Shown here: piece by piece, positions 8,220 to 16,114 of the stretch
How positions within the stretch are numbered: position 1 is the stretch's first letter
How the letters are laid out: every line of letters starts with the position of its first letter
DNA from: Clostridiales bacterium
Lineage (GTDB): Bacteria > Bacillota > Clostridia > Peptostreptococcales > Anaerovoracaceae
DNA length: 41,679 nucleotides
Assembly (NCBI GenBank): GCA_015058155.1
Contig: SVCW01000012.1
Coordinates: 1-41,679 of the forward strand
Direction of reading: 5' to 3'
Translations under genes and position numbers: made by a program
Notes under the pieces: generated by a model
The model's database searches: none
Told to the model about the DNA's origin: nothing
Seen by the model: only the letters and a program-made list of their open reading frames with translations

Positions 8220-9134
8220 TCAGACTCTTTTTTTCAGAATTACCACTCTGTCAAGACCCGCAAGATCTTTCACAATTTTTGCAGGTTCGTATACAGAAAG
8301 CTCTTCCGCTCCGCTCTTCTTTCTTGCCTTCTTCTCAGTAGTTTTTACTGCTGCGGCAATTTCTGCAAGATCTTCTGCCTGGTCATGTCCGATTTCAAAA
8401 AGAAGCCAGCCGCCTTCATTAAGATGCATCGGAGCCTCTTCAATTATGCGTCTGTAGAAATCAAGTCCGTCATCTCCACCATCGAGAGCAAGGCGCGGTT
8501 CGTGATCCTTCACTTCTGTCATGAGCGTACCGATAACATCACTCCTTATATACGGAGGATTCGAAATAATCATGTCAAATGTAGCTTTTCCGAATCTTTT
8601 CTTTACCGCCTCGAAGAGGTCTCCCTGCGCAAAGTTTACTTTTGCTCCGAGCGTCTTCGCATTACATTCTGCAACCGCAAGAGCCTCAGTGCTTATATCA
8701 GTTGCTGTTACAGAAGTTCCTCCTGCAAGCTTAGCAACCGATATGCCGATTGCTCCGCTTCCTGTGCAGAGATCCATGATTTTTTTAATCTTCTTGTCTT
8801 TTTCAATTATCGCAAGTGCTTCTGAAACGAGTACCTCTGTATCCTGCCTCGGAATAAGAACACTTTCATTTACCTTGAAATCAAAGCCCATGAATTCCTG
8901 ATGACCTGTAATATACTGAAGCGGTCTTCCGCCTGCACGGACATCAAGTACATTGAAATACTCTTCTATGGACTTGTCATCGACTTCTCTGGCCCATTCC
9001 ATAAAAAGTCTTCCTCGTTCGAGGCCATTCATAAAACAATAGAGTTCTTCAGCATCATATTTGCTTGACTCTATACCTGCTTCGGCAAGTCTTTTATTTC
9101 CAAGCGCAAGTACGTCCCTTACTAACATTCCCAT
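8220..9134 (-). CDS. prmC: Release factor glutamine methyltransferase
   Basis: SAM-dependent N5-glutamine methyltransferase acting on the GGQ glutamine of RF1 and RF2. The 304-residue protein has an N-terminal helical domain (1-90, with GRPLQYITGHQEFMG), the SAM-binding motif DLCTGSGAIG at 121-130, and the catalytic NPPY at 192-195. Its final segment (about 255-304, KKARKKSGAEELSVYEPAKIVKDLAG) carries a basic insert that makes it slightly longer than typical. It starts one base after the yqhQ stop, so the two are translationally coupled. prfA, its substrate gene, lies downstream beyond the pepV-yfcC insertion. Confidence 0.94.
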   Translation of the reverse strand: MGMLVRDVLALGNKRLAEAGIESSKYDAEELYCFMNGLERGRLFMEWAREVDDKSIEEYFNVLDVRAGGRPLQYITGHQEFMGFDFKVNESVLIPRQDTEVLVSEALAIIEKDKKIKKIMDLCTGSGAIGISVAKLAGGTSVTATDISTEALAVAECNAKTLGAKVNFAQGDLFEAVKKRFGKATFDMIISNPPYIRSDVIGTLMTEVKDHEPRLALDGGDDGLDFYRRIIEEAPMHLNEGGWLLFEIGHDQAEDLAEIAAAVKTTEKKARKKSGAEELSVYEPAKIVKDLAGLDRVVILKKRV

Positions 9135-9135
9135 C

Positions 9136-10164
9136 TTATTTGTCTACTTCTTCCTCTGTAATTTCGTCTTTTACAATCGGTCTTCCTTCCTTGTCGCAAG
9201 GTCCTTCAAAACAAGGTGTTTCAGGATCAACCATAACAGCCTTCATTGCAGCTATCGCAACTTCGAGCTGCTCAGTTTCAGGCTCGCATGTTGTAAGCTT
9301 CTGGAGATAAAGTCCCGGAAGCGATAAAACCTTTACGATAATGTTGTCTGAACGTCCCGCCCACTTGAGGAGTTCATATGATAGTCCTGCAACAACAGGT
9401 ATGAGAAGGAGTCTTGATGTCACACGCCAGAAAAGATTCGGCCAGCCGAGCAGTGAAAAGAGAATAAGCGAAATCACCATTACAAACATAAGAAAGCTTG
9501 TTCCGCATCTCGGATGAAGCGTATAGAATGACTGGCAGTTTTCAGGTGTGAGTTCAAGACCATTTTCATAGCAATGTATGCACTTGTGCTCTGCTCCGTG
9601 GAACATGAAGACACGCTTGATATCCTGCATGTTTCTTATAAGGACAACATAGAGCACAAACATGCAGATTCTCAAAATACCTTCTATCAGGTTCAGAATT
9701 ATTTCGTTTTCCGTAAATCTCTGTGCAAAATGTACTATTCCTGTCGGAAGTATGATGAAAAGCCCTACCGTCATGATGACAGCGAGAACTACTGAAACAT
9801 ACATCATGATGTTCCATGACTTTTCTTTACCGAACTTGTTTTCCATCCAGATTTCAAGTTTGTCTTTTTCAATCTCAATAGCATCAGGTCCATCGTAACT
9901 TTCGAGCACGTCAGCCGAATACATGATAGTCTTTGTTCCCGAAACAAGCGAGCTCGCAAAAGCAACAACCCCTCTTATAACCGGAAACTTCATCCATTTG
10001 CTTGGAGTAGGAAGCATCTCTGTTTTCATGTGGAGATCTCCGTTCGGGAATCTGATACATGTTGCAGTTCTGTCCGAACCTCTCATCATTATTCCCTCGA
10101 GAATTGCCTGTCCCCCTACTTTTGTAGGACAGGCATCTTTGATAAATATCTTCTTTAAATCCAT
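9136..10164 (-). CDS. yqhQ: DUF1385 membrane protein YqhQ
   Basis: Conserved integral membrane protein of unknown biochemical role. The 342 residues contain the family hallmarks GGQAILEGIMMRG (about 17-29), FHGAEHKCIHCYENG with its His/Cys cluster (about 189-203), and LHPRCGTSFL (about 216-225), with four or so membrane segments around 120-260. The acidic tail (DEITEEEVDK) is cytoplasmic-like. It sits between rho and prmC, the location conserved across Firmicutes. The His/Cys cluster suggests a metal site, but that is inference. Confidence 0.9.
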   Translation of the reverse strand: MDLKKIFIKDACPTKVGGQAILEGIMMRGSDRTATCIRFPNGDLHMKTEMLPTPSKWMKFPVIRGVVAFASSLVSGTKTIMYSADVLESYDGPDAIEIEKDKLEIWMENKFGKEKSWNIMMYVSVVLAVIMTVGLFIILPTGIVHFAQRFTENEIILNLIEGILRICMFVLYVVLIRNMQDIKRVFMFHGAEHKCIHCYENGLELTPENCQSFYTLHPRCGTSFLMFVMVISLILFSLLGWPNLFWRVTSRLLLIPVVAGLSYELLKWAGRSDNIIVKVLSLPGLYLQKLTTCEPETEQLEVAIAAMKAVMVDPETPCFEGPCDKEGRPIVKDEITEEEVDK

Positions 10165-10173
10165 TTAAATCCC

Positions 10174-11523
10174 TTAGTCCTTCATTGTTTTCTTAATTAC
10201 TTCGATAAGTTCTTTGTTGTTCTTTGTATGTGCGAGATGGTCTATGACAATCTCTGTTGTTTCCTGCGTACCTTTGTTTGCAAGGCTTCTTCTTAATGTC
10301 CATACTGCCTCAAGCTCTTCAGAATTGAGGAGAAGGTCTTCTCTTCTTGTTCCCGAGCGGTTAAGGTCAATTGCAGGGAAAATACGCTTTTCTGAGAGCT
10401 TTCTGTCTAAATGAAGCTCCATATTACCTGTACCCTTGAATTCCTCAAATATAACATCGTCCATACGACTTCCTGTTTCTACAAGCGCAGTTGCAAGAAT
10501 CGTGATGCTTCCGCCTTCTTCCATCTTGCGGGCTGCTCCGAAGAATTTCTTAGGTTTGTGAAGTGCCCCGGGATCAAGCCCGCCCGAAAGCGTTCTTCCC
10601 GATGCCGGAACCACGAGGTTATACGCGCGCGCAAGTCTTGTGATACTATCGAGAAGAATTACAACATCCTTTCCGTGTTCAACAAGTCTCTGCGCTCTTG
10701 CGAGTACCATTTCAGCAACTTTTACATGATGCTGCGGAGTTTCATCAAACGTCGAATAAATAACTTCTCCGCCGATAAGGCTCCTTTTCATATCTGTAAC
10801 TTCTTCAGGTCTTTCGTCAACCAGAAGAACGATAAGTTCAACTTCAGGATAATTTCTTTCTATTGTGTTTGCAATGTTTTTGAGAAGGACTGTTTTTCCT
10901 GCCTTAGGAGGCGCTACTATAAGTCCTCTCTGGCCACGTCCGATCGGAGCCACGATATCGATAAGTCTCATCGCAAGCTCACGGCTCTGCCCTTCAAGAG
11001 ACATTCTTTCATATGGAAAGATCGGTGTCAGACTGTCAAAATCCTTTCGTCTAATTGCAGCTCCCGGTTCATCTCCGTTTACTGTATTTACATAGAGAAG
11101 TGCTCCGAAACGTTCACCTTCATTCGGAAGTCTTGTAACACCTTTTATTTTATCACCTGTCTTTAAATTAAAACGCCTTATCTGTGTAGGTGAAACGTAA
11201 ATATCTTTTTCACTTGTAAGGAAATTTGAAAACCTCAGGAAACCAAAACCATCGTCTGCTTTTTCAAGAATACCTTCAACTACAGGACGTTCTTTTTCAT
11301 CTGCCTTCTTTTCTTTCGAGTCAGTATTCTCCTTATCCGGTGCTTCTTCTGCCGGCGTTTCAATTGCTTCAGGTGCCGGCGCTTCTTCGCTATTCAAGAG
11401 CGCAACGAGAAGATCAGCTTTTTTCATCTTTTCACAACCTTCTATGTCAAAAGCCGCTGCAATTTCTCTCAGTTCAGATAACTTCTTATCCTTTAAAATA
11501 TTTTTGTCCATAAACAAAACCAC
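10174..11523 (-). CDS. rho: Transcription termination factor Rho
   Basis: Hexameric RNA-dependent ATPase that terminates transcription. The 449-residue protein has an N-terminal Rho-N helix-extended-loop domain (about 5-45), an acidic Glu/Ala/Lys-rich linker (about 46-80), the RNA-binding cold-shock-like domain ([15 protein letters not shown], about 83-97), Walker A APPKAGKT at 204-211 and the Walker [18 protein letters not shown] keep the GTG at 11523 because AGGGAG lies 9 bases upstream; an ATG four codons in (11511) would have a poorly spaced site. The leader predicted from the promoter is only about 20 nt. Confidence 0.95.
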   Translation of the reverse strand: MVLFMDKNILKDKKLSELREIAAAFDIEGCEKMKKADLLVALLNSEEAPAPEAIETPAEEAPDKENTDSKEKKADEKERPVVEGILEKADDGFGFLRFSNFLTSEKDIYVSPTQIRRFNLKTGDKIKGVTRLPNEGERFGALLYVNTVNGDEPGAAIRRKDFDSLTPIFPYERMSLEGQSRELAMRLIDIVAPIGRGQRGLIVAPPKAGKTVLLKNIANTIERNYPEVELIVLLVDERPEEVTDMKRSLIGGEVIYSTFDETPQHHVKVAEMVLARAQRLVEHGKDVVILLDSITRLARAYNLVVPASGRTLSGGLDPGALHKPKKFFGAARKMEEGGSITILATALVETGSRMDDVIFEEFKGTGNMELHLDRKLSEKRIFPAIDLNRSGTRREDLLLNSEELEAVWTLRRSLANKGTQETTEIVIDHLAHTKNNKELIEVIKKTMKD

Positions 11524-11549
11524 AGGGAAGAACTCCCTTTCCTTTCCAG

Positions 11550-11579
11550 ATTATAAACTTTTAAATTAATTCAGGTGAA
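11550..11579 (-). promoter_or_regulatory. rho promoter
   Basis: Minus-strand TTCACC (11574-11579), 18-base spacer, consensus TATAAT (11550-11555), placed about 30 bases upstream of the rho start. Confidence 0.5.
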
Positions 11580-11596
11580 ATATGAGAAATAAACTT

Positions 11597-11621
11597 CGGG
11601 GCAGGAGCACATCCCGCCCCG
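11597..11621 (-). terminator. Terminator after the first SLH gene
   Basis: CGGGGC-a-GGA (11597-11606) pairs with TCC-c-GCCCCG (11612-11621); on the minus strand it is followed by AAGTTTATTT. It separates the SLH gene from the rho promoter. Confidence 0.7.
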
Positions 11622-11641
11622 TTCAGATTAAAAACTATGTA

Positions 11642-12772
11642 CTATTTGATTTCAATAAGATTGATACCGTCAGCTATAAAAGTAACTCTTGTACCTTCTT
11701 TAATTTTTGCTGTACTTACAGTTTCAGGTGTGAGGAGATAACAGATGTCATCACCGTCAACATTTATTGTCACGCGGAGTGTATCTTCCCAGAGCATATG
11801 AAGTGATGAAATCTTTCCTTTCTGAACTTCAGGTGCTCCGATGTAGTGAGCCTGAGGTTTTTCGTCCTTGAGGAAAGTCATGCCTGATACTGTAACGCCC
11901 GGCTTGTACTCACCAATCATTTCTGTCTTGAGACTTCCGATGATTCTTATCTGTGCTCCTTCAAAGAAACTGTTTTCTTCACTTGTCTTATATGTGAAAG
12001 TTTCCTTTGCGGGATCGTATGTGCTCCATACGTTATTGTAAATTCTGTTTGCAATCGCAGCAAATTCGCTTCTCTTTACTCCGGAAGCCGGCTGGAAAGC
12101 GACAGTTCCGTCAAGCTGAAGAGAACCCTTCATAATACCGTGTCTGTAGAGCATATCCACATATACCGCTTCTTCATCGTCTATTAACGATGCGTCTGTA
12201 AACGGCAGATTTACAACGCCTGCAAGGTTTTTGTCAAAAGCTTTTGCCGTCCACACCGCAACAGTAATTCTCGGTGCCGGATTACCAAGCTTTGTTTCAT
12301 CATTTACAAAGTCTCCGAGCTCTTCTTCAGCTATGATTCCGAACTCAAGACCGTATGCAACATATTCCTTCGCCCAGTCTGCGATTCCCGCATCGTCTAA
12401 TAACGATGCATGCTTTGCTGCGAGCGTAATTGCAGCTCCTGAAGCATCAACAGGCTGCTGCCATGCAGGATCAGCTGTGCGAAGATTTCCTGCTGCGTCA
12501 AGCGCCCTGTAGAGCATAGTCGCTGCTTCTTCGTAGCTCACTGAGCTTTCAGGATGGAATGTGTATGATGTACCATCCCATGACGGATATCCGTTTACGA
12601 TTCCCTTTTCAGCTGCAAAGGCAATTTCCGATGCTGCCCAGTGGCTGCTTGAAAGGTCTGTGAATGTTACTGCAGCATCCGCTTCCTGCGTGCTTAGCCC
12701 GATTCCGATGCCTGTAAATGCTATCGTCATCGCCATGATAAAAGCAAGGCTTTTCTTTAAACTGTTTTTCAT
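11642..12772 (-). CDS. Exported SLH-domain protein
   Basis: A 376-residue protein with a clear signal peptide (MKNSLKKSLAFIMAMTIAFTGIGIGLS, cleavage probably near QEADAA) followed by three S-layer-homology repeats: about 34-90 (FTDLSSSHWAASEIAFAAEKGIVNGY), 110-175 and 190-250 (KRSEFAAIANRIYNN). SLH repeats bind pyruvylated secondary wall polymer and anchor proteins to the cell surface. The C-terminal 120 residues (FEGAQIRIIGSL... TRVTFIADGINLIEIK) look like a small beta-rich domain that I do not recognise. The gene follows the LCP gene by 67 bases and ends with a GC-rich terminator. Confidence 0.87.
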   Translation of the reverse strand: MKNSLKKSLAFIMAMTIAFTGIGIGLSTQEADAAVTFTDLSSSHWAASEIAFAAEKGIVNGYPSWDGTSYTFHPESSVSYEEAATMLYRALDAAGNLRTADPAWQQPVDASGAAITLAAKHASLLDDAGIADWAKEYVAYGLEFGIIAEEELGDFVNDETKLGNPAPRITVAVWTAKAFDKNLAGVVNLPFTDASLIDDEEAVYVDMLYRHGIMKGSLQLDGTVAFQPASGVKRSEFAAIANRIYNNVWSTYDPAKETFTYKTSEENSFFEGAQIRIIGSLKTEMIGEYKPGVTVSGMTFLKDEKPQAHYIGAPEVQKGKISSLHMLWEDTLRVTINVDGDDICYLLTPETVSTAKIKEGTRVTFIADGINLIEIK

Positions 12773-12839
12773 TATCCCTTCTCCTTTCCCGAGAATTTAT
12801 CCTTTTCCCTTTTGACGAACTATTTATAATGTTTGTTCC

Positions 12840-13973
12840 TTATTCAGTAACTGCACCGTCTGTAATTGCACCATCTGATGTTGTTTCAGGAACTATTGTG
12901 TAGATTGACCTTAAGAGTTCTTCGATTCCTGCTGTATCAGGGTAAACGAAGTATGGTGCTTCCTGCTGAAGTGTGTGAGGAATTGTATATGTTGAGATAT
13001 TTTCCGCTTCCATACCGAGCGCCTTTGTTCCGAGACTTATCATTGCCTTGTATGTGAAGTTTGAATCGATTTCTTCAAAAGCAACTTCCGCACACTTCAT
13101 GATGCCGTGGTCAAGCGCTGCGGAAATCGCATTTCTCAGCCATGCCTGCTGAGCTTCGATTCTTCCGATATCACCCATAGCATAACCGGAACGGAATCTC
13201 AGGAACTTGATTGAATCAATACCGTTAAGAGTCTGCTGTCCGGCCTTGAAGTCGATGACAAGTCCGTTCGGATCAAGCGTTGTATCCCAGTAATCTTCAT
13301 AATACATATCCTGCTCGATATACATAGGTACGCCGCCCATTTCGTCAACGATTGCCGCAATATCAGCATATTCAACTACTGCATAGTAATTGATAGGAAT
13401 TCCGAGGAGCACATCGCTGACAGCTTTGGCCATTTCTTCAACTCCCTGATGGAATACCGAGTTTATCTTGAGATATGCGTGTGCGTCTGCATATTCTGCT
13501 CTGTAATAATATGTATCTCTCGGAATTGAGATGATATCAGCTCTCTTTGTGACAGGGTCGAAACTTCCGAGCATGATTGTGTCTGCGAGAGGGTAATTCA
13601 CTCCGAGCACAAGCACATTAACTCGCTTTGAATCCGAAAACTCTGCGAAGAACGGGCTCTCAGGATTTACAAGCACTTCAAACTTAACTTCCTCTTCCTC
13701 ATCACCTGTTGCAAAAGGATTAGTATCAAGGAAATTGTTTATGGCTATTCCGAGCGGTACGAATAAAATTACAAAAACGATAAGCGCTGTTACAAATGTC
13801 CTGAGGAAACTTCTTTTTCTTCCGGAATCGCTTGCCGCTGCTGCCGTTTTTACGCCGCTTTTTCTGGCCTCTCTCTTTGCTTCTTTTTCAGCTGCTCTCT
13901 TTTCTTTGAGAAGCTGCTTTGCCATCTTTTTTACTTTTTTCTCGTGTCTTTTCTGTCTGCTTCTGCTTGCCAT
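12840..13973 (-). CDS. LytR-CpsA-Psr (LCP) family cell-wall polymer ligase
   Basis: Membrane-anchored phosphotransferase that attaches lipid-linked wall polymers to peptidoglycan. The 377-residue protein has a very basic cytoplasmic N-terminus (MASRSRQKRHEKKVKKMAKQ), one membrane helix (about 58-80, FVTALIVFVILFVPLGIAI), then the LCP domain: RVNVLVLGVN, DTIMLGSFDP, the IISIPRDTYY motif with the catalytic/polyprenyl-phosphate arginine, KINSVFHQG and LRFRSGYAMGDIGRIEAQQ. Next to an SLH gene it plausibly attaches the secondary wall polymer that SLH repeats bind; this is inference. The minus-strand leader contains a short hairpin (14041-14062). Confidence 0.92.
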   Translation of the reverse strand: MASRSRQKRHEKKVKKMAKQLLKEKRAAEKEAKREARKSGVKTAAAASDSGRKRSFLRTFVTALIVFVILFVPLGIAINNFLDTNPFATGDEEEEVKFEVLVNPESPFFAEFSDSKRVNVLVLGVNYPLADTIMLGSFDPVTKRADIISIPRDTYYYRAEYADAHAYLKINSVFHQGVEEMAKAVSDVLLGIPINYYAVVEYADIAAIVDEMGGVPMYIEQDMYYEDYWDTTLDPNGLVIDFKAGQQTLNGIDSIKFLRFRSGYAMGDIGRIEAQQAWLRNAISAALDHGIMKCAEVAFEEIDSNFTYKAMISLGTKALGMEAENISTYTIPHTLQQEAPYFVYPDTAGIEELLRSIYTIVPETTSDGAITDGAVTE

Positions 13974-14170
13974 GATACCTGGATTCTTCCCTTTGCCCTT
14001 TTGACTTTATATACTGGTTCAAAAAATACTGATAATATGAGTGCGGCTTATTTTTGCCGTACATTTTATTTTACCCTATCGGATATTAATTGTAAATAGC
14101 GCCCAGGCTTCCAGATTATTAAAGATTTATTAAGTCTGCATTAATAGTGAGCAAAATTATAAATTGTCAG

Positions 14171-14199
14171 TTGAAAAGTAGCGCACGAGACTGTATAAT
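14171..14199 (+). promoter_or_regulatory. Promoter of the TolC-like gene
   Basis: TTGAAA (14171-14176), a 17-base spacer and TATAAT (14194-14199). Confidence 0.7.
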
Positions 14200-14205
14200 A
14201 TTTTT

Positions 14206-14227
14206 GTCGACCGGCGGGTCGGTTTTT
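14206..14227 (+). terminator. Attenuator-like hairpin in the TolC-like gene leader
   Basis: CGACC (14208-14212), loop GGCG, GGTCG (14217-14221), then GTTTTT. It starts within about 7-10 bases of the expected transcription start and 45 bases before the ATG, so it could terminate or modulate the transcript. The stem is only five base pairs plus wobbles. Confidence 0.35.
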
Positions 14228-14269
14228 GTGATTACAATTGATATTTTAATATGAAAGGACTTAGAGATT

Positions 14270-15478
14270 ATGAAGAAAACTATTAGCTTTGTTCTCGCCC
14301 TTACAATCATCCTCGGATCATTCGGTGCAGTATTTGCTGACGAAACAGTAACCGCTCCGGTTCCTAAGACTGAACCTGATGCTCTCGGAATGTATTTCAC
14401 AGGCGAAGAAATCAAGCTCTCACTCGACGATGCTCTCAAAATCATGACTACAACAGGCCCTGCATACGATGCTGTACAGCTCACTAAGAAGGGGAATGAC
14501 GCTGCAGCAAGAGGCCAGTTTGAGTTTATTGAAGCGATTGAAGAACTTCAGTTAGCTACTAAGCACCCTACAATGGGCGCTATCATTGAAAGTGCTGCTG
14601 CACAGGCTGGTATGCCTACATCAATGAATTCACTCACTGGTAAGCAGGCAGAGCTCGCAAAGACTTTCTACAGAGCATATTCACCTGTTGCTTACGAAGC
14701 AGGCATGAACGGTATCAAGAACTCAACAATCCAGGCTTACTTCGGACTCCTCATGACTGAAGAAGCATATAACATCGCGAAGGAAACTTGCGATATCAAG
14801 GAAACTCTCTACAAGAACACTCAGAGAAAGTTCCAGCTCGGCGTTGCCTCAAAGATGGAAGTGCTCCTTGCTGAATCAGATTACTTAAGCGCTCAGCAGA
14901 AGGAAATGGAAGCTCTCGCTACATACAACACAACTAAAATGTCATTCAACATGGCGATGAACTTCGACCTCACTCAGAATGTTACTCTTACTGACAAGCT
15001 CGAAATGGTAACGGCACCTGCAATCGATATTGAAAAGTCAATCGAATCAGCACTTACAAAGAGAAACGAACTCATCAAGGCTAAGTACGACATGGACAAT
15101 GCTCTCCTCCAGTTCAACAGTGTTAAGGCTTATCCTAGAAACTCAGCTACTTACATGGGTGGCGAAGCAGGCTACAAGGGAGCAGAACTCGCATACAGAA
15201 TGCAGCTTTTAACTACAGAGCTCGGTCTCCGTCAGGAATATATGAGTATTCAGAACCTCAAGGCAGCAGTTGCATCAGCTGAAAAGGTTGCGGCAAATGC
15301 CAAGGAAGCTGCACGTCTTTCACAGCTCCAGTACGATGCAGGAATGTGCACTATGACTGATCTTCAGACAGCACAGAACAACTCAGCTGCAGCTCAGCTC
15401 GGAGTAGTAAGCGCAATCATGAACTACAACATCGCAGTTTACAGTTTCGACTACAACTCAAATGCAGGAATTATGTAA
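14270..15478 (+). CDS. Secreted TolC/outer-membrane-efflux-like protein
   Basis: A 402-residue protein with a signal peptide (MKKTISFVLALTIILGSFGAVFA, then DE). The rest is largely long amphipathic helices in two related halves: about 135-225 (KNTQRKFQLGVASKMEVLLAESDYL style) and 290-395 (ARLSQLQYDAGMCTMTDLQTAQNN style). These are the two OEP repeats of TolC-type proteins, including the conserved GxxxxxDxLxA pattern after each helix. The segments where TolC has its beta-barrel strands are short (about 258-275). In a cell with SLH-type S-layers and no other outer-membrane gene in view, it may be a surface or wall-spanning helical protein rather than a true outer-membrane channel. AAAGGACTTAGAG precedes the ATG. 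It is transcribed divergently from the LCP gene. Confidence 0.7.
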   Translation: MKKTISFVLALTIILGSFGAVFADETVTAPVPKTEPDALGMYFTGEEIKLSLDDALKIMTTTGPAYDAVQLTKKGNDAAARGQFEFIEAIEELQLATKHPTMGAIIESAAAQAGMPTSMNSLTGKQAELAKTFYRAYSPVAYEAGMNGIKNSTIQAYFGLLMTEEAYNIAKETCDIKETLYKNTQRKFQLGVASKMEVLLAESDYLSAQQKEMEALATYNTTKMSFNMAMNFDLTQNVTLTDKLEMVTAPAIDIEKSIESALTKRNELIKAKYDMDNALLQFNSVKAYPRNSATYMGGEAGYKGAELAYRMQLLTTELGLRQEYMSIQNLKAAVASAEKVAANAKEAARLSQLQYDAGMCTMTDLQTAQNNSAAAQLGVVSAIMNYNIAVYSFDYNSNAGIM

Positions 15479-15504
15479 TTCCTAAATACATCAAAAAGAA
15501 CCAG

Positions 15505-15532
15505 GGCGTCCGCATAAAGCGGACGCCTTTTA
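15505..15532 (+). terminator. Terminator after the TolC-like gene
   Basis: GGCGTCCGC (15505-15513), loop ATAAA, GCGGACGCC (15519-15527), then TTTTATTCTT. An A-rich run upstream could also let it serve brnA on the other strand. Confidence 0.92.
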
Positions 15533-15543
15533 TTCTTCTTATA

Positions 15544-15759
15544 CTACTCCCATGCAATTTCTATTTTCTTTCCCTGCGCTACATAATCTGCAAGGCAGAG
15601 ATTGATGAGTGTCTGATACGGGATTCCCGTTTCTTCTGCCATTTCTTTGAAATAATTAATCGTTGTGACGTTTATATTAATTGTCACCTGCTGTTTCAGT
15701 TTTTTTGCATAAGGATTCTTTCTGGGATTAAGATTCTCAATATCATATTCATCTCTCAT
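15544..15759 (-). CDS. brnA: BrnA-like antitoxin
   Basis: A 71-residue protein with an unstructured acidic N-terminus (MRDEYDIENLNPRKNPYAKKL) and a ribbon-helix-helix C-terminus (KQQVTININVTTINYFKEMAEETGIPYQTLINLCLADYV). This is the BrnA/CopG arrangement that neutralises BrnT and represses the operon. I set the start at the ATG 15757-15759 because GGAGGGATAAAACG lies right before it. It begins 4 bases after the brnT stop. Order toxin then antitoxin is normal for brnTA. Confidence 0.85.
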   Translation of the reverse strand: MRDEYDIENLNPRKNPYAKKLKQQVTININVTTINYFKEMAEETGIPYQTLINLCLADYVAQGKKIEIAWE

Positions 15760-15763
15760 CGTT

Positions 15764-16081
15764 TTATCCCTCCTGTCTGTAGTATGCCTGGCTCTCATTT
15801 CTGGATGCTCTTCTGGCCGAAATAATTCGAATTATTCCGGTTTGATTCCTGTAGCAGTGACTGACAATACAAAGCCGATTGCCTTCTGAAATGCCGATAA
15901 TCAGAAATCGTTCTTCAAGCACGGAATGTTCAGGATCATCAAAAAGAATCGCATTTTCATCCAGGAACACTGTAAGCGCTTCTTCGAAAGCAATGCCATG
16001 TTTCCGTTTGTTGATTTCATTCTTTTTAATGTTCCACTCAAAGCTCAGTTCTTTTATACTTATATTATAATTATCATACAA
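15764..16081 (-). CDS. brnT: BrnT-family ribonuclease toxin
   Basis: Type II toxin of the RelE-like BrnT fold that cleaves RNA and arrests translation. The family core is clear: LSFEWNIKKNEINKRKHGIAFEEALTVFLD, then FDDPEHSVLEERFLIIGIS and CYRNQTGIIRIISARRAS, including the His and Arg residues of the BrnT active site. The longest frame begins with TTG at 16081 (GGAGG 13 bases upstream), giving 105 residues, but BrnT proteins usually begin within a few residues of FEW, and a near-perfect promoter overlaps the first codons. The true start may therefore be nearer 16045 with a non-standard codon. It lies 33 bases downstream of the giant surface-protein gene. Confidence 0.85.
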   Translation of the reverse strand: MYDNYNISIKELSFEWNIKKNEINKRKHGIAFEEALTVFLDENAILFDDPEHSVLEERFLIIGISEGNRLCIVSHCYRNQTGIIRIISARRASRNESQAYYRQEG

Positions 16082-16092
16082 TTATATGTCAA
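16064..16092 (-). promoter_or_regulatory. Consensus promoter of brnTA
   Basis: Minus-strand TTGACA (16087-16092), exactly 17 bases, TATAAT (16064-16069): a perfect match to the sigma-A consensus. The spacer holds an inverted repeat (ATAATT, 7 bases, AATTAT) suitable for a ribbon-helix-helix repressor. It overlaps the annotated 5' end of brnT. Confidence 0.7.
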
Positions 16093-16114
16093 TACCTCCT
16101 TTGCTATTTTCGCG

